The position numbers and the translations under genes were made by a program. From positions 3,738,501-3,802,500 of the forward strand of contig NZ_CP126307.1 in NCBI RefSeq assembly GCF_030144325.1: a DNA stretch of 64,000 nt. The letters run 5' to 3'. The stretch comes from Bosea vestrisii (lineage in GTDB: Bacteria > Pseudomonadota > Alphaproteobacteria > Rhizobiales > Beijerinckiaceae). This document shows, one piece after another, positions 26,874 to 35,009 of this stretch. The notes beneath the pieces are model-generated. The model searched no databases. It saw only the letters and a list, made by a program, of their open reading frames with translations, and had not been told where the DNA came from. Each line of letters begins with the position of its first letter. The stretch's first letter is position 1.

Positions 26874-27653
26874 ATGCCGAAGCCCGTCACCCTGATCACC
26901 GGCGCTTCTGGCGGCATCGGCAGCGCGCTGGCGATGACGCTGGCACCGGCGCACAGGCTCGTCCTCTCCGGACTGGAGGGAGGCCCGCTGGTCGAACTTG
27001 CGGACCGCTTGCAGGCTGATGGCGCCGAAGTCGCGGCCATGACCGGCGATGTCCGCGACCGCAATCTCGCCGGGAGCTTGGTCGAGCTCGCGGTCGAGCG
27101 CTTCGGCCGGCTCGACAATCTCGTCACCGGCGCCGGCGCCTCGCGGCCGGTGCCGCTGGTCGAGATGGAGGACGAGGAATGGGACAGGCTCGTCGACATC
27201 AACTTGTCGGCAGTGTTCCGCGTTTCCAAAGCCGCCGCCAAGGAGATGATAGCGCAGGGTGAGGGCGGCGCCATCGTCCACATCTCCTCGATCGCCCATA
27301 GCAATGGCGGCGCCAACCTTGCCTATGGCTCGGCCAAGGGCGGCGTCGCGACGCTGACCTACGGCATGGCCCAGCAGCTCGGCCGCCATGGCATCCGCGT
27401 CAACGCGGTTGCGCCGGGGATCATCGATACGCCGATGGTGCGCGGCGGCTTTGCCAAACAGTTCAATGCGCTGGTCGAGGGCGCCTCGCAGCGCACCCCG
27501 CTCGGACGACTCGGCAGGCCGGAAGACGTCGCCGGCGTGATCACCTTCCTGCTCTCGCCGGCCGCGGCCTTCGTCACCGGCGCGCTGATCCCGGTCACCG
27601 GCGGCATCGAGATCCTCTCGCCGATCTCGGCGATCGCGACAGGGAACGCCTGA
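26874..27653 (+). CDS. Short-chain dehydrogenase/reductase (SDR)
   Basis: 259 residues, classical SDR. The cofactor motif is TGASGGIGSAL near residues 8-18. The NNAG position reads VTGAGAS, a variation. The catalytic region is HISSIAHSNGGANLAYGSAK, with Ser, Tyr and Lys at normal spacing. The C-terminal end has PVTGGIEIL. It probably oxidises a sugar or polyol with NAD(P). It is three bases from the permease gene, so it belongs to this operon. FabG-like enzymes cannot be separated from polyol dehydrogenases by eye. Confidence 0.9.
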   Translation: MPKPVTLITGASGGIGSALAMTLAPAHRLVLSGLEGGPLVELADRLQADGAEVAAMTGDVRDRNLAGSLVELAVERFGRLDNLVTGAGASRPVPLVEMEDEEWDRLVDINLSAVFRVSKAAAKEMIAQGEGGAIVHISSIAHSNGGANLAYGSAKGGVATLTYGMAQQLGRHGIRVNAVAPGIIDTPMVRGGFAKQFNALVEGASQRTPLGRLGRPEDVAGVITFLLSPAAAFVTGALIPVTGGIEILSPISAIATGNA

Positions 27654-27655
27654 CG

Positions 27656-28597
27656 ATGCGCGAGATCATCGGCCGCTACGGCACTGCGCTCGCCGGCCTC
27701 GCCTTGATCATCTTCTTCGTCGCCTTCGCGCCGAACTTCGCGACGACGATGAACGTCGTCAACGTGCTGAAGGATACGAGCTTCCTCGCCATCCTGGCGC
27801 TCGGCTTCGCGCTTGCCTTCACCGTCGCCGAGCTCGATCTCTCGATCGCCGAGATGGCGAGCCTCGCCGCCGTCGTCTGCGGCTGGCTGGTGCAGCTTCA
27901 GTATCCGCCGCTGGTCGCGGTCCTGGCTGCCCTCTCGGTCGGGGCGCTGCTCGGCGGGCTCAACGGCTACGGCGTCACCGTGCTGCGCATCCCCTCGCTG
28001 ATCATGACACTCGGCACGGCCGCGATAGCCAAGGGCTTCGCCTTCATGATCACGCAGGGCGTCGCCTTCGTCGGGCGCTGGCCGGTAAGCTTCACTGGGC
28101 TGGCGCGCGGCTACACCTTCGGCATCCCCAATCTCGTGCTCTGGTTGACCGGCGTCACCCTCTTTGCCTGGGGCCTGGTCAAATGGACCCGCATCGGCGC
28201 CCATATGGTCGCCACCGGCGAGGCGGACGAGGCTGCGCGGCTCTCCGGCATCGCGACGGGGAAGATGAAGCGCATCGGCCTGCTCCTCTCCGGCATCCTT
28301 GCGGCGATCACCGCCGTGCTGCTCGCCGCCAACCTGTCCTCGGCTGCGCCGAACATGGCTGGTGACTATCTGCTTTACGCCATCGCCGCCGTGCTGCTCG
28401 GCATGACCATGTTCGAGCCGGGCAAGCCGAACGTGCCCGGCACCGTCTTCGCGGCGCTGGTGCTGAAGGTGCTCGGCAACGGTTTGGTGCTGCTGGGCGC
28501 GCCCTACTACGTTCAGGACATCGTTCTCGGTGCCATCATCATCGGCTCGGTCGCCTTCTCGGCCAGCGTGATGAAGAAGGCGGCGTTCAAGGTCTGA
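27656..28597 (+). CDS. Ribose/fructose-type sugar ABC permease
   Basis: 313 residues with about eight to ten hydrophobic segments, RbsC/FrcC family. Typical phrases are LAILALGFALAFTVAELDLS (the SBP-facing loop with DLS), GTAAIAKGFAF and AANLSSAAPNMAGDYLL. It lies between the SDR and the binding-protein gene in one transcription unit. Carries a pentose, hexose or nucleoside-derived sugar inward; specificity is unknown. Confidence 0.93.
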   Translation: MREIIGRYGTALAGLALIIFFVAFAPNFATTMNVVNVLKDTSFLAILALGFALAFTVAELDLSIAEMASLAAVVCGWLVQLQYPPLVAVLAALSVGALLGGLNGYGVTVLRIPSLIMTLGTAAIAKGFAFMITQGVAFVGRWPVSFTGLARGYTFGIPNLVLWLTGVTLFAWGLVKWTRIGAHMVATGEADEAARLSGIATGKMKRIGLLLSGILAAITAVLLAANLSSAAPNMAGDYLLYAIAAVLLGMTMFEPGKPNVPGTVFAALVLKVLGNGLVLLGAPYYVQDIVLGAIIIGSVAFSASVMKKAAFKV

Positions 28598-28630
28598 AAG
28601 CTCACAACGATAACGAGGGGAGAGGTTGTC

Positions 28631-29572
28631 ATGGTCGGTTTGAAGAGAGTTGTGCTGGCGGCCGCTGCCGTCATCGGTCTCGGGCAGGGGGCTCAGGCCT
28701 TCGAGCTCGGTGTCATCGGCTTCCAGTTCTCGTCGGAGACGCATGCCCGCGTCGCCAATGCCGCCACGGCCGCCGCCAAGGCCAAGGGCTGGAACGTCAC
28801 GCTGCTGAACTCGGAAGGCGCGCTGCCCAAGCATGCCGAGCAGTTCGATGCGCTGATCGCCAAGAAGGTCGACGCGATCATCATCGCCATGGGCAAGCCG
28901 GTCGAGGCCGACGCCCAGTTCAAGGCGGCCAAGGACGCCAAGATCCCGGTCATCACCGTGCAGTCGGGCTCGAGCCCGCATGCACTCTTCGATATCCAGA
29001 CCAACGAGTACAAGGTCGGCGCCGAGGCCGCGCTCTATCTGCTCGGCCAGCTCGGTTATCAGGGCAACATCGTCACCGCCCGCTTCGACCTCAATGTCGC
29101 CTCGCGCATCCGCGGCAAGCTGCTCGATGCCGTGCTCTCGGAGAACCAGGCGGTGAAGGAGCTCGGCAAGTTCTCGATGGCGCGCACCCAGAGCTGGCGC
29201 GACGATGTCCGCGCCGGCATGCAGGCGCTGCTGCTGCAGAACCAGGGCAAGATCAACGGCATCTGGGCCTCGTTCGACGGCCAGGCCTACATCATCGACG
29301 ACCTCCTGCAGGCTCAAGGGGTGAAGAAGGGCCAGATTCCGCTGGTCTCGGTCGATGGCGGCAAGGAGACCTATGCCCGCATCGCCGACCCAGCCTCGAC
29401 CTTCACCGCCACCGTCTCGATCCCGTTCGAGGAGATGGGCAAGCAGGCGGTCGACGCGATCCAGACGATCGTCGTCGACAAGAAGCCGAAGGAGACGATC
29501 ACCTCCGGCCCCTATCTCTTCACCGACGCCGTGCTGGTCGACAAGAACAACGTCCAGCAGTTCCTGAAGTGA
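28631..29572 (+). CDS. Sugar ABC transporter substrate-binding protein
   Basis: 313 residues with a signal peptide (VVLAAAAVIGLGQGAQAF). The mature protein is a family 1 (LacI/RbsB-type) sugar-binding fold: FELGVIGFQFSSETHARVAN, KKVDAIIIAMGKP, AAKDAKIPVITVQSG, TNEYKVGAEAALYLLGQLGY. It delivers ligand to the permease encoded just upstream. Its stop overlaps the GTG of the ATPase gene. Confidence 0.93.
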   Translation: MVGLKRVVLAAAAVIGLGQGAQAFELGVIGFQFSSETHARVANAATAAAKAKGWNVTLLNSEGALPKHAEQFDALIAKKVDAIIIAMGKPVEADAQFKAAKDAKIPVITVQSGSSPHALFDIQTNEYKVGAEAALYLLGQLGYQGNIVTARFDLNVASRIRGKLLDAVLSENQAVKELGKFSMARTQSWRDDVRAGMQALLLQNQGKINGIWASFDGQAYIIDDLLQAQGVKKGQIPLVSVDGGKETYARIADPASTFTATVSIPFEEMGKQAVDAIQTIVVDKKPKETITSGPYLFTDAVLVDKNNVQQFLK

Positions 29573-30339
29573 ACTCGCTGACCGCCACCCCCATCCTCTC
29601 GCTTCGCGGCATCGGCAAGAGCTACGGCCCGGTCGTGGCGGTGCGCGAGGTCGATCTCGATATCTTTGCCGGCGAGGTCGTTGCCATCTGCGGCGACAAC
29701 GGCGCCGGCAAGTCGAGCCTGATCAAGGTCGTCTCCGGCGCCGAGGAGGCGACCTCGGGCACGCTCCAGATGCGCGGCAAGGAGGTCGTCTTCGCCTCGC
29801 CGCATGATGCGCTGAGCCATGGCGTCGCGACGATCTACCAGGATCTGGCGCTGGCGCCGCGGCTGTCGATCGCGCAGAACGTCTTCATGGGCTCCGAGCT
29901 GACCAGGCCCATGCTGCTGCCGTTCCTGCGCGTGCTCGACAAGAAGAGGATGGCGCAGGAGGCGCGCGGCTTCCTCAAGCAGCTCTCGGTCACCGTCGAG
30001 GACATGGACCGGCCGGTCGAGCGGCTCTCCGGCGGCCAGCGCCAGGCGGTCGCGATTTCCCGCGCGCTGCGCTGGAAGGCCGAGATCATCATCATGGACG
30101 AGCCGACGGCCGCGCTCGGCGTCAAGGAGACCGCGCTCGTCCTCGACCTGATCCGCAAACTCAAGGCCGACGGCAGGACGGTGCTGCTGATCAGCCACAA
30201 TATGCGCGACGTGGTCGCGCTCGCGGACCGCGTGGTGATCATGGGCGCTGGCCGCAAATACGTCGACCGGCCGCTCGGCGATCTCACCGCCGACGATCTC
30301 AGCCACATGATCATGGCCGGCAATGCCAGGGCGGCGTGA
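29569..30339 (+). CDS. Sugar ABC transporter ATPase, single-domain FrcA type
   Basis: 256 residues from a GTG at 29569 that overlaps the upstream stop (GTGA). Walker A is GDNGAGKSS, the signature LSGGQRQAVA, Walker B IIIMDEP, and the switch His in LLISHNMRDV. Unlike RbsA/XylG it has only one nucleotide-binding domain, as in the fructose transporter FrcA of Sinorhizobium, so it should dimerise. Part of the kinase-SDR-permease-binding protein operon; the nucleoside hydrolase follows after one base. Confidence 0.93.
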   Translation: MNSLTATPILSLRGIGKSYGPVVAVREVDLDIFAGEVVAICGDNGAGKSSLIKVVSGAEEATSGTLQMRGKEVVFASPHDALSHGVATIYQDLALAPRLSIAQNVFMGSELTRPMLLPFLRVLDKKRMAQEARGFLKQLSVTVEDMDRPVERLSGGQRQAVAISRALRWKAEIIIMDEPTAALGVKETALVLDLIRKLKADGRTVLLISHNMRDVVALADRVVIMGAGRKYVDRPLGDLTADDLSHMIMAGNARAA

Positions 30340-30340
30340 G

Positions 30341-31270
30341 ATGATCAGCGAGATCATCGTCATCGATACCGATCCGGGCCAGGACGACGCCGTCGCCCTG
30401 CTGCTCGCCTTCGCCAGCCCGGAGCTCGATCTCAAGGCGATCACCACCGTCGCCGGCAATGTCCCGCTGGCGCTGACCACCGCCAATGCGCTTCGCATTC
30501 GGGAGCTCGCCGGCCGCGAGGACGTTCCCGTCCATGCCGGGGCCGATCGGCCATTGCTCTTCCCGCTCTCGACCGCCGAATTCGTCTGCGGACCCGATGG
30601 CCTCGCCGGTGCCGATCTGCCGCCGCCGCGCGGCACGGCCAATCCCGGCCACGCCGTCGAGGCGCTGATCGCGATACTGCGCGCCGCGCCGGACGACAGC
30701 GTCATACTCTGCCCGCTCGGGCCGCTGACCAATCTCGCGCTTGCCTTCCGGCTGGCGCCGGACGTGCTGCCCAAGGTGAAGCGCATCGTGCTGATGGGCG
30801 GGGCGCTGGCGCTCGGCAACATCACCCCGGCGGCCGAATTCAACGTTCATGTCGACCCGCACGCTGCCGCGATCGTCTTCGACTGTGGCCGCCCGATCGT
30901 GATGTTGGGCCTCGGCGTCACCCATCAGGCGATCGCCTCGCACGAACAGGTCGCGCGCCTGCTCACTTTCGGCAATGCGGCGGGCAAGGCGGTGCATGGG
31001 ATGCTGACGCGTCCGCGCCCCGGCGGGCTCGGTACCGCCGGCCATCCCATGCACGATCCCTGCGTGATCGCCTTTCTGCTCTGGCCGGAACTCTTTTCGG
31101 GGCGCGACTGTTTTGTCGAGGTCGAGACCGGCGACGGTGCCTTGCGGGGCCGCACCACCATCGACTGGAACGGCCGGCTCAAGCGGCAGGCCAATGCCCA
31201 TGTCGTCGCGAGCGTCGAGGCGGAGGCGCTGTTCCAGCGCCTGTTCGACCGGCTCGCGACGTTGCCCTGA
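30341..31270 (+). CDS. Inosine-uridine-type nucleoside hydrolase
   Basis: 309 residues. The family's calcium-binding N-terminal cluster is IVIDTDPGQDDAVALLL, followed by ITTVAGN and VHAGAD. The C-terminal active-site part is MHDPCVIAFLLWPELF. It cleaves the N-glycosidic bond of ribonucleosides to base plus ribose in the cytoplasm. Placed directly after the sugar transporter ATPase, it suggests the imported ligand is a nucleoside or that ribose salvage is the purpose; the FGGY kinase and SDR would then act on the sugar. Inference from context only. Confidence 0.92.
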   Translation: MISEIIVIDTDPGQDDAVALLLAFASPELDLKAITTVAGNVPLALTTANALRIRELAGREDVPVHAGADRPLLFPLSTAEFVCGPDGLAGADLPPPRGTANPGHAVEALIAILRAAPDDSVILCPLGPLTNLALAFRLAPDVLPKVKRIVLMGGALALGNITPAAEFNVHVDPHAAAIVFDCGRPIVMLGLGVTHQAIASHEQVARLLTFGNAAGKAVHGMLTRPRPGGLGTAGHPMHDPCVIAFLLWPELFSGRDCFVEVETGDGALRGRTTIDWNGRLKRQANAHVVASVEAEALFQRLFDRLATLP

Positions 31271-31282
31271 GCGGAGGTTCGG

Positions 31283-31804
31283 ATGGCCCATTTCGTCGAG
31301 GAGCTGCAGCTCGAGGCCGAGCGTGCGATCATGGCGATGCAGACCGCTGCGCTCGCCGCCCGCCAGCTCCACGCCCGCGCCGAACTGATGCGCCATATGC
31401 TGACCACCGCGCGCAAGGTCGCGGGAAAGCCGAAGGCCGAGGCCGTCGAGACGGTGGTGCGCGAATGGATGGCCGCCTGGAATCTCGGGCGCCAGGACTG
31501 GCCGCATATCGCCCGCGAGATGGAGACCTTCACCGCCACCTTCCACGATTATGCGAATGAGCCCGGCGATCGGAACGACGCGGCGCTCCGACGCGCTTGC
31601 GACGCGCTCGATGCTGCCCTCGCTCGCGAGAACACCTCGATCAGCGATCAGATGGCCTTCCGCTCGCAATGCGCCCATCGCTGGTGGGAACTGGTCGTGC
31701 CGGTACCGTCCGACCTGCCGGACGCGAAGCCGCGCCCCTCGGTGCCGCCTCTCGATGGCCAGGCGCCGTTCTGGCAGTCCGGCTGCGCCGAATTCTGCCG
31801 CTGA
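31283..31804 (+). CDS. Unknown helical protein in sugar/nucleoside operon (173 aa)
   Basis: I do not recognise this family. It starts MAHFVEELQLEAERAIMAMQ and is almost entirely helical for its first 130 residues (ALAARQLHARAELMRHML, VREWMAAWNLGRQDWPHI). The tail is proline-rich, ending FWQSGCAEFCR with two cysteines. No signal peptide or membrane segment. It starts 12 bases after the nucleoside hydrolase with a GGAGG ribosome site and is followed by a GNAT gene at ten bases. Codon use matches its neighbours. Its position suggests a cytoplasmic role in the same pathway, perhaps as a regulator or enzyme subunit. Confidence 0.75.
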   Translation: MAHFVEELQLEAERAIMAMQTAALAARQLHARAELMRHMLTTARKVAGKPKAEAVETVVREWMAAWNLGRQDWPHIAREMETFTATFHDYANEPGDRNDAALRRACDALDAALARENTSISDQMAFRSQCAHRWWELVVPVPSDLPDAKPRPSVPPLDGQAPFWQSGCAEFCR

Positions 31805-31814
31805 GGGCCGGCTG

Positions 31815-32663
31815 ATGACGTCGATCCAGCTGACGCTTCGTCCCGCCGGCCTGCCCGATGCCGATGCCTGCCAAAGCCTTTCGGCGGCGATCGACTGGCC
31901 GCATCGGCGCGAGGATTGGGAGTTTGCGCTCGCGCTCGGCCAGGGCTTCATCGCGTCGAGCGAGGAGGAGGTCGTCGGCATCGGGCTCTGGTGGGGCTTT
32001 GGTGCGACCCATGCCACGCTCGGCACGATCGTCGTCGCACCGGATTGGCAGGGGCAGGGCATCGGCAAGTTGCTGACCGAGCAACTGATCGCGGCGACCG
32101 AGGGGCAGACGCTTGGGCTCGTCGCCACGGCACAAGGCGAGCCGCTCTATGCCAAATACGGCTTTGTCGCCATCGACGAAGTGCGCCAGCACCAGGGCGG
32201 TTGGCCGGAACTTGGCGCGCCCGTCCTCGCCGCGAACGAGAGTATGCGTCCGGCCGCCGCGGCCGATTTGCCGCTATTGGCGCAACTCGACGGCGAGGCG
32301 ACGGGCCTGCCGCGTGCGCCCGTCCTCGAAGCGCTGCTTGCCAGAGGCCATGCGATCCTGATCGAACGCGACGGGGCGCCCGCCGGCTTCGGCTTCCTGC
32401 GCCGGCACGGGCATGGCTGGCTGATCGGCCCGGTTGCGGCCGTCGATGATGCCGCCGCCTGCAATCTGATCGCGGCGCTGCTTGCCGCCCGTCGCGGCGA
32501 TTTCGTCCGCATCGATGTGCCGGCCCGCACCGGCCTCGGCGCCTGGCTGAGCGAATGCGGCCTGCCGCTCGTCGCCTCCAGCGTCGTGATGGAGCGTGGT
32601 GCTGCGCCGGTCGCGCCCGGCCCGATGCATCGTTTTGCGCTGGTCAACCAGGCGATAGGCTGA
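31815..32663 (+). CDS. GNAT N-acetyltransferase, two-domain
   Basis: 282 residues. The N-terminal GNAT domain has the acetyl-CoA pyrophosphate loop WQGQGIGKLL in motif A (TLGTIVVAPDWQGQG) and LYAKYGF in motif B. The C-terminal half is a second GNAT-like domain (FLRRHGHGWLIGPVAA, then RIDVPARTGLGAWLSECGL) that lacks a clear CoA loop, as in enzymes with a C-terminal Acetyltransf_18-type partner. Substrate unknown. Last gene of the operon; its end overlaps the convergent rcnA end by 20 bases. Confidence 0.85.
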   Translation: MTSIQLTLRPAGLPDADACQSLSAAIDWPHRREDWEFALALGQGFIASSEEEVVGIGLWWGFGATHATLGTIVVAPDWQGQGIGKLLTEQLIAATEGQTLGLVATAQGEPLYAKYGFVAIDEVRQHQGGWPELGAPVLAANESMRPAAAADLPLLAQLDGEATGLPRAPVLEALLARGHAILIERDGAPAGFGFLRRHGHGWLIGPVAAVDDAAACNLIAALLAARRGDFVRIDVPARTGLGAWLSECGLPLVASSVVMERGAAPVAPGPMHRFALVNQAIG

Positions 32664-33537
32664 CCAGCATCGCCGCGGCCTGCCGAGCTTGCGCCTGCAG
32701 CCCGCTCCAGCCGTGCCAGATCGTGTAGAGCCCGACCATAACGATCAGCACGCCGGAAAAATAGGGCGCCCGCGCCGCGATCGTCGACAGCCAGCTGGAG
32801 CGCTTCTCGGCGGCGCGCAAGCTGAGCGAGGCGACGACGCCGACCGAGACCAGCGTGATCGCCAGCCCGATCGAGAAGCACAGCACCAGCACGGCGCCGA
32901 GCGCGACCTCGCGCAATTGCATGCAGATCAGCAATACGGTGATCGCCGCCGGACAGGGGATCAGCCCGCCGGTCAGCCCGAACAACACGATCTGCCAGGT
33001 CGTCACCGGCCGGTCGGCGAACCGTCGGCGGATGTCCTCGGCATGGGCGCGCTGATGGGCGTCCATCGGCTCATCGTCGGCAGTCTCGCAGTGATCTTGG
33101 CTGCGCCCGTGCGAGTGGCCATGAGCATGGGAATGCCCGTAGCTGTGGCCATGACCGTGGCTGTGTCCATGCCTGTCCGGTCGCAACGCGCGCTGCTCGC
33201 GCCAGGTCCGCCAGAGCATCCAGAGCGCAATGGCGATGATGATCGCACCGGAGGCGAGCTGGAACCAGGGTTCGGTCGCCTCGGCGTCGAGGTCGCGCGC
33301 CAAATAGAGGCCGCCGAGCGCTACGCCCCAGACGACGAGCGTATGCGAGAGCGTCGCGGCGAGGCCGAGCAGCAGGGCCTGCAGGACAGAGCCGCGGATG
33401 GCGACGATGAAGGCTGCCATCATCGTCTTGGAATGGCCGGGCTCGAGCCCGTGCAGGGCGCCCAGTAGGATCGCACTCGGAATGAAAAGCCAGGCATGGC
33501 CAGCGCCTTGCGCCAGCAACTCGGTGAAGGTCGGCAC
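32644..33537 (-). CDS. rcnA: Nickel/cobalt efflux protein RcnA
   Basis: 297 residues with six predicted membrane segments. Family marks are HGLEPGHSKTMMAAF in helix 2 (with the HxxxxxH pattern) and a cytoplasmic loop rich in histidine (HGHSHGHGHSYGHSHAHG and beyond, about residues 122-145). The later segment GGLIPCPAAITVLLIC also fits NicO/RcnA transporters. It exports Ni(II) and Co(II) across the inner membrane. Divergent from an RcnR-type repressor across a 216-base gap, so it should be derepressed by nickel or cobalt. Confidence 0.93.
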   Translation of the reverse strand: MPTFTELLAQGAGHAWLFIPSAILLGALHGLEPGHSKTMMAAFIVAIRGSVLQALLLGLAATLSHTLVVWGVALGGLYLARDLDAEATEPWFQLASGAIIIAIALWMLWRTWREQRALRPDRHGHSHGHGHSYGHSHAHGHSHGRSQDHCETADDEPMDAHQRAHAEDIRRRFADRPVTTWQIVLFGLTGGLIPCPAAITVLLICMQLREVALGAVLVLCFSIGLAITLVSVGVVASLSLRAAEKRSSWLSTIAARAPYFSGVLIVMVGLYTIWHGWSGLQAQARQAAAMLVSLSPG

Positions 33538-33687
33538 GAAAATAATGCTCCGGATCCGGAACGGATCGGGCGCTGCCGTGCCGTCCGGCCTTGCCGGAGC
33601 TGGTCGGGGGCGCCCGTCTCATCCTCGCCCGCCCGACCGTCGGGATGCGCCCGGTCTTGCGCCGGCGCCTGCCTGATCGGGGTCCGC

Positions 33688-33727
33688 TTGTGCAGCGGCT
33701 ATGTCGGTCTATAACCTCCTGGGGAGG
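33688..33727 (+). promoter_or_regulatory. rcnR promoter with CsoR/RcnR-like operator
   Basis: TTGTGC (33688-33693) and TATAAC (33710-33715) are 16 bases apart. Over the expected transcription start lies the inverted repeat CCTCC-TGG-GGAGG (33715-33727). CsoR/RcnR proteins bind G-tract palindromes of this kind. The GTG at 33730 just after it could be an alternative rcnR start. Confidence 0.6.
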
Positions 33728-33753
33728 ATGTGATCAAGCTGCGGGATCGGGGA

Positions 33754-34044
33754 ATGCAGGACGAAGAACACGCCAGGATCCACCATCACCGGCACCCGGA
33801 GATCATCACGCGGCTGAAGCGGGCCGAAGGGCACCTTCGCTCGACCATCGAGATGGTCGCCAATGTCCGCTCCTGCCTTGAGATCGCGCAGCAATTGCAG
33901 GCGGTCGAAGGGGCCATCGCCAATGCCCGCAAGATCCTGATCCAGGAGCATATCGGCCATTGCCTGGAGGAGGCGGCCGGCAGTCTCCCGGATGAGGCCC
34001 GCGGGCTGCTCGCCGAATTCAAGGCGATGACCAAGTTCCTTTGA
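33754..34044 (+). CDS. rcnR: RcnR/FrmR-type metal-responsive repressor
   Basis: 96 residues from ATG 33754 (MQDEEHARIHHHRHPEIITR); a GTG at 33730 would add eight residues but overlaps the probable operator. All-helical CsoR/RcnR family: RLKRAEGHLRSTIEMV, then RSCLEIAQQLQAVEGAIANA with the conserved Cys (position W-X), and GHCLEEA. The N-terminal His cluster fits the nickel/cobalt site of RcnR. Together with divergent rcnA this is a self-contained Ni/Co resistance pair. The FrmR group is an alternative family assignment, but no formaldehyde gene is adjacent. Confidence 0.87.
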   Translation: MQDEEHARIHHHRHPEIITRLKRAEGHLRSTIEMVANVRSCLEIAQQLQAVEGAIANARKILIQEHIGHCLEEAAGSLPDEARGLLAEFKAMTKFL

Positions 34045-34153
34045 GGCCGTGTCAGCGAATGGCGGGGTTGCCGAACCGGTGCTGGCGGTTCTGAGCTTGG
34101 TCGCGCAAGATCGCTCCTGAAACGATTTAGGCTCGGATCCGACGGGAGGAATT

Positions 34154-34923
34154 ATGCTTGAAGATCTCAAAGGGCTGCGCGCCCTTGTCACCGGTTCCAG
34201 CACCGGCATCGGCGCTGCGGTCGCCAAAGCCTATGCCGCCCACGGCATGCGTGTCGTCGTGCACTACAAGTCGAGCGAGGCCGAGGCGAACGCCGTCGCT
34301 GCCGCGATCAGGTCCGCGGGTGGCGAGGCCCATGTGCTGCAGGCCGATGTCGCCGACAGCGCGCAGGCGGTCGATCTCGTCAACAAGGCTGCCGACAAGC
34401 TCGGCGGGCTCGACGTCCTCGTCAACAATGCTGGCGCGCTGGTGAAGCGTACGCCGATCGCCGAGGTCGAGGACGAATTCTTCGACGCCGTGGTCGATCT
34501 CAACGTCCGCTCGGTGGTGATGGCGTCCAAGCGGCGGCGCTGCCCTATCTGAAGACATCCGGCAGCAAGGCGAGCGTGATCAATCTCAGCTCGATTGCGG
34601 CGCGCAATGGCGGCGGCCCCGGCTCCTCCCTCTATGCCAGCTCGAAGGCTTTCGTCCTGAACCTGACCCGCGGCATGGCCAAGGAGTTTGTGCCCTTCGG
34701 CATCCGCGTCAACGGCGTCTCGCCGGGCGTGATCATGACGCCGTTCCACGAGCGTTATTCGACGGCTGAGCAGATCGAGGCGATGCGCAAGACCGTGCCG
34801 ATGGAGCGCGTCGGCACGCCGCAGGACAATATCGGCGTCTTCCTCTTCCTCGCCAGCCCCGCGATGAGCGGCTACATCACCGGCCAGACCATCGAGGTCA
34901 ACGGCGGCCAGTACATGGTCTGA
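34154..34923 (+). CDS. SDR-family oxidoreductase, apparent frameshift near 34528
   Basis: The first part (LRALVTGSSTGIGAAVAKAY, LDVLVNNAGALVKRTP) is a classical SDR cofactor domain reading to about 34526. The catalytic part (SVINLSSIAARNGG, SLYASSKAFVLNLTRGMA, GQTIEVNGGQYMV) continues in the next frame to 34923. Adding one base at the CC of 34527-34528 yields SQAAALPYL and a normal SDR of about 256 residues. Ser, Tyr and Lys of the active site are present. A GGGAGGA ribosome site precedes ATG 34154. Alone in its unit, so the substrate is unknown. Confidence 0.83.
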
Positions 34924-35009
34924 CCGCCACTGTGGCTTCGGTGTCCTTGACGGGTGTCGTTGCGGCCGAGCATGGTCCGGGCTGCAAGCGGGACCTTGGG
35001 TAGTCAGTG

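Noticed and set aside
27359..29317. Minus-strand 652-aa frame
   Set aside because: Covers the permease and binding-protein genes antisense, with shadow-type composition.
33100..33180. Possible tandem repeat or CRISPR-like array
   Set aside because: The GGCCAT/GCCATG periodicity is simply the His-Gly-His codons of the RcnA loop.
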